From Pelodera strongyloides (lineage: Eukaryota; Nematoda; Chromadorea; Rhabditida; Rhabditidae): 64,000 nt of DNA. Location: NCBI GenBank assembly GCA_036852015.1, contig JAANDG010000068.1, positions 52,501-116,500 of the forward strand, written 5' to 3'. Below the pieces are notes generated by a model. That model did not search any database and had not been told where the DNA came from. It worked only from the letters and a program-made list of their open reading frames with translations. The position numbers and the translations under genes are program-made. This document shows, in pieces, positions 1 through 13,357 of this stretch; within the stretch, counting starts at the first letter, position 1, and each line of letters opens with the position of its first letter.

Positions 1-109
1 CCTCTTCAACGGATCTCTCTTTCTCTCACTTTCTCTGCTCGTCTCCATCTCCGCACGTCTTCCTGGACCTCAAGGGGACCGCTGACGGCCACAATCGATA
101 AGCGATTGT

Positions 110-335
110 GGCCAGCACTACACCGCCTCTCTATTTCCACCTGTTTCTTCCCACCCTCCTCTCCCACTCCCTCTCCCTTTCTCTCCCTCACCCTCCCTCT
201 CTCTCCTCCTCTCCCTCCCTACCTCCCTCTCTCCATTCCTCTCTCTCTCTCTTTCACTCTCCTCCCCTCTCACCCTCCCTCCCTCTCTTCCTCTCCCTCC
301 CTACCTCCCCCCCCTCTTTCTCATTCCACCTACAC
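110..335. repeat. CT-rich low-complexity tract
   Basis: A pyrimidine-rich tract of CT, CCT and CCCT units. Open frames across it code only for Ser, Leu and Pro runs and are artefacts of composition. The surrounding 1-1879 shows no convincing exon; it holds this tract, AT-rich sequence and the TTAA element at 1008-1463. Confidence 0.85.
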
Positions 336-1007
336 TGGCTTCAGACAAGGAGAAAATGGCAGACACTGACACCGAAACAACAGACATCAGGGTGTCCGGG
401 GTGTCCATCGGATACAAACTCGCAATATGAAAAGAATAAAATTTTCACATCAAACTACATTCGTCAAGAGAAAATGAGAGAACTGAAGCGGACATTATGC
501 AGAATGCAAAATTCTGGGTGTTCATAAAAAAAACACCAAAAATGACATCATTGACGATGTTATGTCGAACCAGAAGGCACAAAGGCAGCACTTTGATATG
601 AAGTATTATTTTTTTGACTACGGTAGCTGGGTGAGCTCCATTATTTGCACAATTAGTTGGAGCACTTCCCCGAGCTAAGCATGATATTTCTGGATACGTT
701 TAGCTTCTAATCCCGACAAAGTAGTGACAATGGCTTTACTACCGGCACAATTCGCAATAACCCATGTTTAGGATATTTATTGCCCTAAAGTAAGGCGTTG
801 GGAACTTTACAAATATAAACATGTTTACTTTGACATTAGCGGCAAAAAGAGACATAAATATGACGAATTCATGCATAAATAAGTTGCTTTTTTAAATAGA
901 GTACCAAAATAAAACAATGGCCATTGCAAAAGAATCTGACATAAACAAAAAATGCAATCTGATGAGATCACAGTGATAGGGGAAAGGTAATAATTATATA
1001 AATATTT

Positions 1008-1463
1008 TTAAAGGGAGAGGCCCACGAGAAAAAAGTTTTCCTCGATTTATTTGTACAGAATGTCCGGATTTCAGAAATAAAAACCGCAATTCTTGAAGCC
1101 TAGAACCTAGAACTCACTGAGTTATTTTCCGGCAAACAGTTCGGCCAGCTACCGTAGCTAGAAACAATTTTTGCGCTTTTAGGGCATTACTGTATAGGAA
1201 GCGCCTCTTTATAAATGTAGATATGATCTTTATTCGTTTGGCCATTATTATGCAGAGAAAGAATGCAAATGAACGGATATCAACCGTAAAAACGAATTTT
1301 GACGTTGCTGACTACGGTACCTGGCCGAACTGTTTGCCGGGGAATAATTCTGTGAGTTCTAGGCCTCAAGCAATACGGTTTTCACGGTAACATTTCTGAA
1401 GTACCGGACATTCTGTACAAGTAAATTGAGGAAAACTTTCTTCTCGTGGGCCTCTCCCTTTAA
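1008..1463. mobile_element. TTAA-ended MITE, family 3 (456 bp)
   Basis: A long imperfect inverted repeat. The left end reads TTAAAGGGAGAGGCCCACGA and the right end is its complement. Shared inner words are 'cagaatgtccgg', 'gttcggcca' and 'taccgtag'. No open frame. A second copy with similar ends lies at 7451-7914 inside an intron. TTAA at both tips suggests piggyBac-like target duplication, but the superfamily is an inference. Confidence 0.8.
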
Positions 1464-1879
1464 AGTAAAAAAGGCAAAAATCAATCTCAAAAATACTTTC
1501 TATAGAGCTGTAGATTCACATTGCTTAAACTGTGTAAAACTAGAATAGTAGAATAGAAGAAGCATAAACAGAATCGTGAATAAAGAAAAAAAGTCATATA
1601 AATACAATGAATTTAAACTTGCAAAAACAAATTGTGACCCGACTAGACATACTGCGGAAAAAATTGGACGAAACACAACATACTGTAGGGACATCTATCA
1701 TCTATGAACATCAAAAAATTCTCAACATTTTACATTTCACACACACGTATGGACTGAAAAACTGTTATTTCTATGTAATTTATCTGAAGAAGTAACATCT
1801 TTCATATAATACGCGCTTTAGGAGCTCACAGCGAATATTATTTAAGCTGAATCGCTAGGAAAACTAGAATATGCCCCAA

Positions 1880-4800
1880 TCAGCAAGCCTCGTTGTCGGC
1901 AATATCCGTGAGTTTGACGCTGTCCACGAATACGATGCCCGTTATTCCATTTTCACGCAGTCGTCCGATCAGATAGACCTAAATAATACAAATAAATCTT
2001 CAATGCGCTTGTATTCTAGTTACCCTCATTGGTAAGCTTATCACCACTGGCAGGGTCAACCAGGTAGATTAGTGCAACCCTGTGTTTCCAGAAAAGTGAT
2101 AATTAACATTTAAATTCTCCTCGACTTTTCCTTTTCGCCCATCTCGCTATGTTCCCTCTCTCTGTCTCTCTCTCTCTCATTCTCTCTCTCTCTCTCTGTC
2201 TTTCTTTCTCTCTCTCTCTCTCTCTCTCTGTCTCTCCCAAGCGTGGGGGGTGGGGGGTGATATTGTATACCAAATATAAACTTCTAAAACCTTGGTGTCG
2301 CTAGGCAGTAGCTCTATGTAATCGTCTCCCTCGGTACCGTCCACTTTGAAGCAACTTTCCAATTCCTTCTTTGCACTGTCGTTACAGACAAAAAGAACGG
2401 CGTCGTTCTGAAAGAAAACATCACCCATTAAAGTTCAACTGAAAAGTATGTCACCGAAACTTTTGAATATTGTGATAGGTAAAAAAATGACGCAAATAAT
2501 CTAGACCAATACCCTACCGTAACCCTATAATTGAAATGAAGACGCGCGACAGCATTGAGTCGGAAGGGCACTGATTCCAGCACTGCAACTTGCACCGTGG
2601 TATTCAGCTGGGCGTATGCGGAGCCGTCGGAGACCTGCAGAAAACGTGGGTTGTTATTAGTCAATTTAACCTAACATACGCAATAACCCAGTGTACTTTC
2701 TTTATCCAGGTGTTACTTTTTGCACAAGCAAACAATTTAAACTGGTGGATCTAGGGTACAGTATAGGATACTCTCACCTAAGGAGAAAAACACTAATGAG
2801 CAAGAAAAGAGAGATAGAGAGAGAGGGAAAGAGCGAGAGAGAGATAGCGTGAGTGAAATAGTGAGAGGAAGTAAGGGGTGAGAGTAGAGGGAGAGATGAC
2901 AGAGATACACATATATAGAAAGACTCACATCAAAGGGCGCTGAGTTTGGTATTGTCTGAGTATCATACAGACAAGTGTGCCGTTTTGAGAAGTTGCACTG
3001 AAGAAGTCGACAAACGTTGGGATCTGGAGCGTCCACCGGACGGAAATTCTTCGACGAATACTGACGGAGCACGGAGGGACAGATGTCACCCTAGAAGGAA
3101 TACTTTGAACGCCCATATTTACACAAACATTATTGGATACGGTAGGTTCTGCTACAAAAAAAAATACTCTCAACTTGAGAAGCTACATCACATATTGGCC
3201 CTGAAGATACAGTCCATGGAGTTCATCTCCTTATATGAGCATGACATATCCTTATATATTATATGAGTATGATACATCCTTATATGATTTCTACCTGCAC
3301 AACAATATCGTCAACGATGATCATTCCTTGGTCAACAGCATCTGCACGCAGAGCAATCCTATAACTGGAAAAATATAATCTTGCTTTTTACACTTTTCGT
3401 CAGATATGTTAGGGTTGCTTGTTTCCATGTTTCTGGACAAACACGATGGCAATGCGGTAAAGAAAACTCGTCTACACACCATCTCACCATCTCAACGACC
3501 TGCCTTTTCTTGTTAATGATTCTATTTAATTGCCCAACCTGAATGGTTTGTCAATTGGAGGCAAGTCGACGACCACGGGTCCAGTGGAAGCAGGTTGGCA
3601 GTCCAGGAGAGAGGGAGACGATTCTTCCACAAGACATACCTAAGGATAACAGTTATGCATGTAAGTCACCACTCACCACTTGCTATAATTTCATTAATAG
3701 TGGACCGGTTATCCAAAGATGCTGGGTTCGATTCCCGCTCGTCCAATACCCCAATTTTTCGATCACATTACAAATTTATTATTGCATTACTTCAACAATG
3801 AGAGCCAAACCAGGCTTTGTTAGTGGCCCTTTGATAAATCTAGTAATGCAGACGAGCATAACTATGTATTATCAGATAAGTGCTATCGTAAGTATTTGCC
3901 TGAAGTGAAGCTGTTCCAGTCGACCACATATTGAAGGAGACCGATGCCGAATCAATCACACAACGAATTACTTCAGAAATGAGAAGAGAAGAACCACCAG
4001 TCTCGAACCGAGCCACTCCGAATTCACCATCTGCAGTGATGATTAAAGGGATCGGTATGTGTGGCTTGCAAATTGGTTTTGTGCAAAGATATGTTCACTG
4101 TTCACCTTCCTACTGCATATGTACGTATGCAGTAAGAAACGGGCTTGCGAGTGCGATACTATGGAAACTCGCGCATGGAGTTGTGCGCGTACAACCATTG
4201 AAACAGTGCATTTCACACATTCAGAATCAACGTAGGTTGCAACTCCTTGACTTTGAACTATTTTCTTGGTCTAAACGGATGGATAGACTTTCAAAAGTCA
4301 AGTACCTGGTGTTTTCGTCTGACCAGTGAGTGAGTAGAACTTTTCCTCATTAACTGGTCCATGTCCAGTGTGCCACACGTTTGGCAGGATCTCACTGTAA
4401 AAGATAAGAGAAGGTTAACTAATTCTGACGTTACTAGTTTGTATCATTAATAATAGCTAACAACTGATAGAGTGAAGCAAAACAAAAACGTCAACCTGTC
4501 TTCTATGTCACTGTTTTCTGTCGTTCCCCAAACACAATCGGCCGCCCTCTTGGAGAAATCGCATGCAAGTTCCTAAACAATAAAATTATACAATCCTTCG
4601 AATCAGTGTGCGTATATAAACATACGTGCTCTTATTTACTTATAATGGTTAGCACTTACAATTAGCACGTTAGCAGTATTGGTTTAAAGGAGGAGGCGCA
4701 CGAGATCTAAGTGTACGATTTCTTTCATTTTATCGAAAGAACATGGTAAATAATCACCTATAAACGGCAGAACGAAGCGAGGAAATACACTTTAAAGAAA

Positions 4801-5100
4801 ATATTAAATTTTATCTAAAAAAGTAATCTAAATGTAGTACCGTAGATTCTAGTTGTTTTTCAGGGACATCCAAAACCAGCCCCCCTGCAGATGGCCGGGC
4901 TAAGTCTGGGTGACCCTGCTAATATGTTGCTGAAATTAGTGCGCTTAGACCGCCTGTGTAGTTTGTAGTGCAAAAGAAAGGCCCGGCTGTTTTACTGTTA
5001 TGCACACTGCGTGCATATATGTTATTTACTGGTGTTTTAAAAAAATACGGTCGTTTTTTTAAATTAAATTATTTTCTTTCATTTAAATAATTTCTTTAAA

Positions 5101-5150
<50 letters not shown>

Positions 5151-8100
5151 GGGGGGGGGGGGGGGGGGGGGGTGTTCCCGTGCTTGGTTGTGCATGTTAT
5201 TGATGATTATTTACCATGTATTTCCGAAAAAAGGAAAGGAATCGTACACTTAAATCTCGTGCGCCTCCTCCTTTAAGAGTAATGAAAATTGGAACCTTGG
5301 CTGAATTGACATGTCTGTTGAGAAGGATGCTGAGCATTGGGGTCGACACAAAATTCTCGCCTAGATCGAATACCGACAACGCATCCGAACAAAGGGTCGC
5401 ACTAAAAAAACCTGCTAAAAAATCCTGCAAATTTACCTATTAATATACAATTCTGAGTTATAGAATACAACTGCGTTCTGCATAGCGAAGGTGTATGTAG
5501 CGACGTCGTGGTGCAACCGAAGATTCTAACATTCTCTTCATAAAGGCTAAATTCGTTATGTGAAACATACTTGTCCATGATATGATGTTGTTGACTGTAT
5601 AGAAAACAAAACACAAACTGATAACATAACATAACATTTATAGTGAAGAAACACAATAATTACCTGTACTGAAGATCATCGACAATCACAACGCTATCAT
5701 AGTCAGCATTGAATTTGGCCACACGGATCACGATCTACAATTTCATTGGTGTATCAGTACTATATGTACCACATAATTGCACAATTATGTTTTACAAGTT
5801 AACTCATTAAAGCGAAATGCTAGCCCCTTTGGAAAATTTGCATATGATAAGCAAATCCTATGTATCCTATGCTAATTTTGTACGATCGTCCACGGCAATC
5901 GTACAAAATTAGCATAGGATACATAGGATTTGCTTATCATATGCAAATTTTTCAAAGAGGCTAACATTTCGCTTTAACAAAAATGCACCAAAACCCTTAT
6001 CATCGATTATTTGAAGTGAGTACTTTTTCCCAACCATTTTACCGTAGCGGAATGGCAAAACTTATTTATTATTTCGCTTCGAAGCATAGTTTCTGAATAA
6101 TATAAAAAACTGACGATAAAGTTTTTTGCTGCGCTACGGAAAGAGACATCGACGGGCGCAGGACTAATTTCAGAAGGAACCTGCAATGTATATTGTGAAC
6201 TCTCTAAATAATAAAAGTACTATAATAACAACAAGTGAAAAATATTTCGCTGAAGTATTATCCCACGTTTTTTTGACAAACATTTATACAATGATGAATT
6301 TTCAATTATAATAATGAAATATCAACCTGATGACATTCAATGACAGTTCCGTCCACTGTTTCTGCACAAGCTTCTAGGACGACACCTCGGGTTTTCCAGA
6401 ATCTAAATTTATTTATTATGAAATCAAATATATTTCTCTAACAATAAACGAGCATTAACTAGTATACAAAACTACTGGTACTCTTCAAGTACAAAGTTAC
6501 AGGTGCCCTACTGCTCCTTCCATGCGTTCTGATTCATACTGTAGTTTGTAATTATCATTAGAGCAACAACTCTACAGTATACGCATACTGTAATTCCAAA
6601 CATTATTTATAAGTCCTAGTCATGCTGTACAAAATAAATACCGTATTCGCCCACCTGAAACTAAATTTGTTTTCCGTCTGACTCTGACAAGAAATCGGAT
6701 CTGATTTTAGAACATCCAGTGGACCTTTTGACTCTTGTTCGGTGTACAGTATAGCGTATGTTCCCGATGGACCTAAATGAAATAGATACATTGCGGACGT
6801 TAGATTAACCTTTCATCCTAGAGCAAGAAATGGATTTTCATGGAATTGCGTATGAAGACAGAAACAAAGGTTAAGACAAAATTGTTGTACATGTTCTCAC
6901 CGACATAATTCCCAGTTGTGTTGAACAGAAATTCTCTTGGTAAGACGGTATGAGAGCGCTCCCACATCTGAAACGGCTAATTTGGGTCGTTGGACTAGGA
7001 CTTGAGTGCGTATTCAACGCTTGGCCCAACTCGTTTTTCAAAAAGTAAACGCAAAATTTCCAGGTGCTAGAACCATTTCAAAAAAAAATACACTGCATAT
7101 ATTTTCTACCAAATCGGATTTTGTGTACGACACACATGGGTATTCCGATAGACATGGTAAGTTGATTTTTTGTGGTCAGTCGCCTATGTTATATTTTCTG
7201 GTGTTTAAATACTTAGTCTCACTTTCATTGCCTGTCCTCCACTTCTCCATCTGCATCTCATATCAAAATTGGCGCAGTCTAATTCACTCGCTGATCCGAT
7301 ATTCTTTCCCTGAGCCGAAGTTAGAAGGGGAGAAGCCAAGAAATCGTCTCCGAGGTCAACTAAATAAAGAAACACTTTATCTTGACACGTTCTTGGAAAA
7401 TGGAGGATTCCAAACACGAAAAGACTGAAATCTGGAGGATGAATCTCTCTTTAAAGGGAGAGGCTCACGAGAAAAAAGTTTTCTTCAATTTACTTGCACA
7501 GAATGTCCGCTATCTCAGAAATATTACTGTGAAAACCGCATTTATTTGCATCTAGAACTCGCAGAGATATTTTATGCTAAACAGTTCGGCCAGGTACCGT
7601 AGTCAGCAAACAAAAATTAGTTTTTTACGGTTTATATCCGTTCAATTGCATTCTTTTTCATTTTCAGCGTAATAATGTTAAAACGAATAGAGATCATTCC
7701 TACAATTATAAAGAGGCGTTTCCAACACAGGAATGCCCTAAAAGCGTAAAAATTGATCCTGAAAACGGCACCTGGTCGAACTGTTTGCCGGAGAATATCT
7801 CTGTGAGTTCTAGGCTTCAAACAATGCGGTTTTCACCGTAATATTTCAGAAATTCCGGACATTCTGTGCAAGTAAATTGAGGAAAACATTTTTCTCGTGA
7901 GCCTCTCCCTTTATTGTTAGCACTCTACCTACCGTATACGAAGTTCACAGGCCATATGTGACGGGATATATATATTTGTGTTCGAGGTACCGAGCTCGCC
8001 CAAACCCGTAAGACCTCCTATTGTGTTGAACATAGGACAATATTTTGGTAAATATTCAATTAGTTGCGGTTAGTCAATGTATTTCTGACCGCCCACCTCC

Positions 8101-11023
8101 AACTTTGCATAGCGTGGCCGAGTAGAGAATATTGTCCACAAGTACGAAAGATCCCTCCCGGTTAGCCATGTCATAAGCCCTGATTCCCAGACGAAATGGC
8201 GTTGCACGGGCAGGAATTTCGGCGTGACATTCTGTATTCAAGTGAACAGTTCCTGAAAAGTAATGTATTGGAAAATCATAAGACATCCTTAGGCATATAG
8301 CGCACCACGTAGCTGGCTTGCCTGACAGTAATATGACCAGGGTTCAATCCCCTGTGAGGTTTGTTTCATATAGGGACAACCCGCTCATCAGTTGCGCGGT
8401 GTAAAAAAATCATGTTGTTAATTAATGTGCGATTCAATTTTCAATTGTTTCCCGTTGTAGAATCTACATAAAAATAAGACTTTTTGAGATAAACCCAGCG
8501 ATCTCCATGTAAACTTACCACAGTCTATATAAGGTTTCTCGTATATCTGTTTGTATCCTCCCTCTGGTGTATCTTCTAAGAGAACAACTTCCACACGGGC
8601 ATCGTTATAGACCCAGAAGCTGAAGACTTAAGCGATTACGTATTTTTAAAAAGGTTCCTCATTATGAGCAAAAAAAAAAATACCTTTTGTCGCTACAACT
8701 TACCATTAGCTTACATCCACTGAGATTTCGTCGGCTTTACGATTTGTTATAAAACGCTGTACGATTTGTTATAAAACGCTGTACGATTTGTTATAAAACG
8801 CTGTACGATTTGTAATATTTTCCTATGTGCAATAGCATTTCGTCGGCGGTACGCTTTGTTCACTGTACCGTTGAATATTAGAGTTTTATGCCTATTTAGT
8901 ACATATACCTATTAGCCAGCCGTAAGTTCTATTGATATAATTCCAACAAAACTTACGTAAACGTCAAGTTTCCCGTCGAATTCTGACAGCCGATCGGAGA
9001 ACTATAGAATAGGGCGTATTGCTCCTCTCTTTTCTAAGGATATTCAAAAAGTTTAATTAATAAATTATAACTTTGTAAAGTAAACTAATACATATAAAAG
9101 TAATAATGTTACTTTCAACACTTGTAAAAACATTAGCCATCAAATAAGAAGTGAAAAGTAGCTAGATCAGTAACAGAACATAATCAAGAAAAACAGGCGT
9201 GTTTATCCCTTGAAACGCCAGATGATTTCTGACTGCAAAGTTCCGTCCTTCATAAAAAGACTGTGCAATTAGTTGCCCAGTAATGTCTGATTCAAAATTC
9301 TGCTCAAATATAATAAACTTAATATTCTATTACCTTGTCACCAGTGAATATCATCTTCTCGCCCTGTGACACTTTACTGGGTCCTGGCCGAACCTGGAGC
9401 GCAGGGAATTCCGTCCAGTCGATCTGCAATTATCTCATTAGCAATTACCCCTCGTTAATTGTACTTACAGTAATTAGGGTCAAGTCACTTACTACTGTAG
9501 CTTGATGATACTGATTAGCAGCAGCTGTCTGCATTGTGCTAATGTTTACAAATTGTTGTTAGTATTTGATAAAAACTCGTCGATGTATGCGCACTGTTTA
9601 TTTAAAGGGTCAGGCCCATTTCAAATGTCCCCTATTTTTGATGATTCCATCTGACTCTTTATGTCAAATATAGTAGGATACGATATTTTTCTAATTTTCA
9701 AGCGCAAAAGTCACGCAGTATTCAGCAGATTACCATTGCCAGTCATACCCAACTATTTATCTCAGTTGTCACGCCACTTCGCTCTAATTGGCCAATATCG
9801 CAATTGCCACGCCCAATAGAGCATAAATTGCCCAATTAGAGCGAAGGGGCGTGACAACTGCGATAAATAGTTGGGTATGACTGGCAATGGCAAATTGCTG
9901 AATACTGCGTGAATTTTGCGCTTGAAAATTAGAAAAATATCATATCCTACTATATTTGACATGGAGAATCAGATGGAATCATCAAAAATAAAGGTCATTT
10001 GAAATGGGCCTGACCCTTTAATGGCATTGAGTAAGCACTATGCATTTCCGGTAAAACATTTGAACATATTATGAAACATTGTGTCTTATAGGGCCACCTC
10101 CAAGCGTGTGTGGCTTTACACTAAACTCAATAAACTATGAATAAAAATCATGACATAACAAGTATCCATAAACTGCCGAACCTTCTCAAAAACATGGAAA
10201 TCCAACGTGTCGAAGCCATATTTGGCCTCCATATTCTTCCATTTACATTGGGAAGGATCAGAGAAATCACAGTCCAAATCATGAGAGTGACGAACAGATT
10301 TATCGTTGAATGCTGAAAAGGACAGGCGCATGAGAAATGATTTCCTTATATTTTCGGTCTACGCTCGGAAAAGGGGTCGTGGTCGTATGTATGGGACGTT
10401 ACGTTTTCTGACACGTACATATTTGTTATGATTGTTATGATTTCATTGTTTAGATAACGAAAGCGGCACGTAGTTTTGGAACGCATGTTGGACAACGTCA
10501 TTCCATATATTGCATGTAATTTCTGACCCTTATGTTCCTCTACGGCACATAATGGAACAGAATTTGCATATAATATATGTTAAGTATAAGTTTCAAACCC
10601 GTGTTCTATTTTAATTTAAACTTTATTTACCTGTCCTCTTCAGTCCTTCTGGCACCCATTCTATACCGAGATGCTCCCGTAAACGATCTCTCTCCTCTTC
10701 ATAGCCCGGCATACAACCGAATACTAAAACATTTTTTGATTTAAATATAATTAATTTAAATATAATTTTTTTTTTATTCCAATATGAGACGGCTGAATTT
10801 GTCCACGAAACCTCCAACAATAGAATCAAAAACTTACTTAACCGTTCATGATTATTGTACACACTCACGACCAAACTTGTGTAAGGCGAAAAGTTTTGTG
10901 TTTGTGCAGATTTTTACTTTTTTGGAGTAAAATATAGAAATTGATCGGGAGAAACATAAACATACCTCCCGCGATAAAGAATATCCAAAACAGTAAGGGT
11001 TGTATGAGTTTATCTCTGACCAT
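1880..11023 (-). CDS. Secreted multi-MAM-domain protein
   Basis: Exons, in coding order, are about 11023-10966, 10723-10631, 10312-10182, 9423-9334, 9001-8957, 8619-8519, 8252-8097, 8017-7933, 7359-7223, 6966-6901, 6772-6655, 6402-6327, 5734-5664, 5401-5296, 4572-4496, 4394-4335, 3639-3539, 3364-3295, 3090-2929, 2634-2518, 2407-2291 and 1978-1880, giving about 710 residues. It starts with a signal peptide (MVRDKLIQPLLFWIFFIAGG). Four MAM-like modules follow, each opening with a C-x-F start (LDCDFSDPSQCKW, LDCANFDMRCRW, LACDFSKRAADCVW, LQCNFSKRHTC) and closing with the hydrophobic-VDD strand (FVLVDNI, VVIVDDL, MIIVDDI, IVFVDSV). No membrane segment is seen before the TGA, so secretion is likely. 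MAM domains mediate adhesion or oligomerisation outside the cell. The 8017-7933 exon and the joins around 4394-3539 are uncertain. An acceptor lies 2 nt before the ATG. Confidence 0.83.
2157..2235. repeat. CT microsatellite in intron
   Basis: An interrupted (CT)n tract inside the last intron of the MAM gene. A GA-rich tract at 2800-2895 lies in a neighbouring intron. Confidence 0.85.
3690..3800 (+). repeat. 5'-truncated tRNA-derived SINE-like copy
   Basis: Carries the 3' half of a tRNA-like sequence with a perfect B box (GGTTCGATTCC), followed by CTCGTCCAATACCCCAATTT and 'ttcgatcacat'. The same string recurs four times at 43.7-44.9 kb. The A-box half is missing. It lies in an intron of the MAM gene. 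Confidence 0.75.
4684..5276. mobile_element. TTAA-ended inverted-repeat element with central poly-G
   Basis: The ends are TTAAAGGAGGAGGCGCACGA and its complement, followed by matching inner sequence ('gtgtacgattt' and 'aatcgtacac'; 'catggtaaataatca' and its complement). The tip matches the family-5 elements at 46039 and 59374, so it is a relative. It sits in an intron of the MAM gene, its right tip 20 bp from the donor of the exon at 5401-5296. Confidence 0.8.
5101..5172 (+). repeat. 72-nt G run (one T at 5150)
   Basis: An almost pure guanine run at the middle of the inverted-repeat element. On the sense strand of the MAM gene it is a C run within an intron. Such a run could form G-quadruplex structure and its true length is prone to assembly error. 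Confidence 0.9.
5807..5977. mobile_element. TTAA-ended MITE, family 1 (171 bp)
   Basis: A near-perfect hairpin: TTAAAGCGAAATG at the left, complement at the right, with arms containing 'catatgataagcaaatcc' and a loop around 'cgatcgtccacggcaatcg'. Lies in a MAM-gene intron between exons 6402-6327 and 5734-5664. Confidence 0.9.
7451..7914. mobile_element. TTAA-ended MITE, family 3
   Basis: Same arms as 1008-1463 (TTAAAGGGAGAGG, 'gaatgtccg', 'gttcggccaggtaccg'). The right tip is degraded (TTAT). It fills most of the intron between MAM-gene exons 8017-7933 and 7359-7223. Confidence 0.8.
8290..8365 (+). repeat. tRNA-like / SINE-like fragment
   Basis: Has an A-box-like TAGCTGGCTTGCC and a B box GGTTCAATCCC at tRNA spacing, but no convincing acceptor stem. 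It is read as a decayed tRNA-derived repeat rather than a working tRNA gene. Confidence 0.45.
8738..8812. repeat. 22-bp tandem repeat, about 3.4 copies
   Basis: Unit TACGATTTGTTATAAAACGC plus TG, repeated head to tail without change. It lies in an intron of the MAM gene. Confidence 0.9.
9602..10021. mobile_element. TTAA-ended MITE, family 4 (420 bp)
   Basis: The ends TTAAAGGGTCAGGCCCATTT and complement are followed by long matching arms ('gatgattccatctg', 'atttttctaattttcaagcg'). A second copy is at 60235-60654. It lies in the MAM-gene intron between exons 10312-10182 and 9423-9334. Confidence 0.88.
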
Positions 11024-13186
11024 TATCTGCAATCAATCGATAATTGGGAAATAATTAATGACAATTACGCAAAATATTGATCGACAAAACACGGATAACT
11101 ATAACAGATGTATGTGTGGTAGTATGTGCAATATGTTTTCAGAAGTTACTGGAGTTCTTTCTCAGCGAATAATACATTATCAATTGTATGGAGTAAGTGA
11201 GTCCAGTACAATATCATAACAAATGTCTAACTCAAAATGAGGAACTTAAAACGTGCTCTTCCTGTTAACACAATGTTGTCAGTGAAAACCAAAGCACTGC
11301 TTGTTTGGCGTTTCCATTAGAAAAGCCGTTTTTGGCAGCCTTTTTGACCAAGATCAACTGCTCGAAAACACGAAAATAGCATGCTATTCAGAGAGAACGA
11401 GAGGGATTTAGGATCGAATATCTAAAGGAATGATCTGCCAAGGGGGATATTTGTGCTTTTCGAAAGGAAAAACCATAACATAAGCCAGTTTTGATGGACA
11501 TGGCAGAAAAATTTTGAAAGTGAAAGCTTGTTGCGGAAAAAATGGATATATTTCACAAATGGGAAAGTGAGATCTGGGTTTTTGCATGAGTCATTAGCTA
11601 TACGGGGGTAAATGTATCTAAAGAAAAAGTAAGGCATTGCAATGTTACATATTGTTATTGAGAGAATTACCAAAGCCGTACGTGTACTGTAGTAACAATA
11701 TGGACCGCATTTTTTTAAATTTGTGGCGGCACCACGTCGGTATTTGACAGAAGCCCTACCCTAACCATATATATCGCCACACGGAATACAATATACCCCC
11801 ACACATAGCCGTAGCAGTTTATACGGCAAAAACGACCACTCGCGAGCTACCATCCCCGAACCGCAGGATACTTTTTTGATACCACGTCTTACACAATATA
11901 TAATACCTTTACCAAAAAAAAAATGAATAATTCAAATATGTACAGCTTTGAACAAACGCAAGGTTTAGGCAAATATGCCAACACGGTTATTCCAATTTTT
12001 GTCAATCAAATGTACGTACACTACAAAACCTCCGAAATGAGCGATTTGTTGGAGGAGAATTAGAAACTCGAGTCTCAAATCGTAGTCAAAAGTCATTACA
12101 TATCTTGCGCAATTCTTCCCACAAGTAACTAGCACGAATATGAAGGAGAGCAATATTTCAAACAAACAATATAACTACAAATTGAGACTCGATGTAGTCT
12201 TGGTCAGGCCATAATCGCATTGGTAGAAATGGCTTCACAATGCGCTTTTGCCATGTAATAAGACCGGTTTAAGCTCATAGCCGAAGACACACACAGACAT
12301 ATACACACATAACAACGGACTTGCAAAAAAAGAAAGACAGAGAGAGATTTCCTGGAAAGCCGTTGACTCTTTTTTTTTAACGGACGTGGACTCTACTTGG
12401 GTGCCGTATTTGTAAAACCAAGTATTTAGGTAGGGTTTTAAAAAATCTGAGAAGCAAAATTGACCACCTTTTTCACAATTTCATTTTCGTCATATTTGGC
12501 CAACTAACTCTGTAGAAACCTAAAATCATTTATTCTCTTGAGTTGCTTATTAACCAATATTATGTGAAGTAAAGCAACAATCCAAAAAATGAGTTTTCTT
12601 TACAACCACAACAACGAGTCGCGCATAGCACAGAATGTCCTCAACGGTAATAGAAATAAGACCAGATAGTAGTGAGAAGAAATTGCAAAGAGCTACATAT
12701 GTCTAAGCTGGCTAAGCATATGAGCTGCGAATGTTTATGACAACGAATAGCTACGTTTCATAAAGAGTAGAAATAAAGAGTAAAATAGGGTTATATCAAC
12801 CGAATCCGAAGAAACGGTGCAACGGGGTCGGTCCAGTTCATTTCTGAAGACCGTCACCTAACTAACAGGAGGCCCATTTTCTCAGGAAGCTACGTTTCAT
12901 TCATGGAGTGCATATATCGATATATCACTGTTTGTTTCAGTTGCTCCAATAAAAATGAGCCTACCACGTTAGCTAGCTTTCAGCTGTATATAAAGTAATT
13001 GACGAGGAAAATTATGCACAGTCTTTATACTCGCATTGGATGTAACTCGCTGGTCACCATTTATATTTAGGGCCAGTCCCCTAGACGTACGCCGATGTCC
13101 CAGGGGCCCAGAGCCAGAGCACTTGGTTTGGAGGCTACGAAAAAAACGGTTGATATTTTCAATGAATGCTCAATTAATTAAATCAA
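11024..13186. other. Intergenic, no gene seen
   Basis: AT-rich sequence between the start of the MAM gene and the kinase-like gene. The short open frames here lack ATG starts, splice logic or recognisable domains. No element with clear ends is seen before the MITE at 13187. Confidence 0.6.
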
Positions 13187-13357
13187 TTAAAGCGAAATGC
13201 CAGCTCCTTCGGAAAATTTGCATATGATAAGCAAATCCTATGTATCCTATGCTAATTTTGTACGATCGTCCACGGCAATCGTACAAAATTAACATAGGAT
13301 ACATAGGATTTGCTTATCATATGCAAATTTTCCAAAGGAGCTGGCATTTCGCTTTAA
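13187..13357. mobile_element. TTAA-ended MITE, family 1
   Basis: 171 bp, same hairpin as 5807-5977, with tips TTAAAGCGAAATGCCAGC and complement. Intergenic, downstream of the kinase-like gene. Confidence 0.9.

Noticed and set aside
106..527. Long open frames in the CT-rich tract
   Set aside because: Residues are almost only Ser, Leu and Pro from a simple repeat; no splice or domain support.
11965..12165. Signal-peptide-like minus frame (FEILLSFIFVLVTCGKNC)
   Set aside because: Starts at TTG, not ATG, in AT-rich DNA with no donor after the hydrophobic part.
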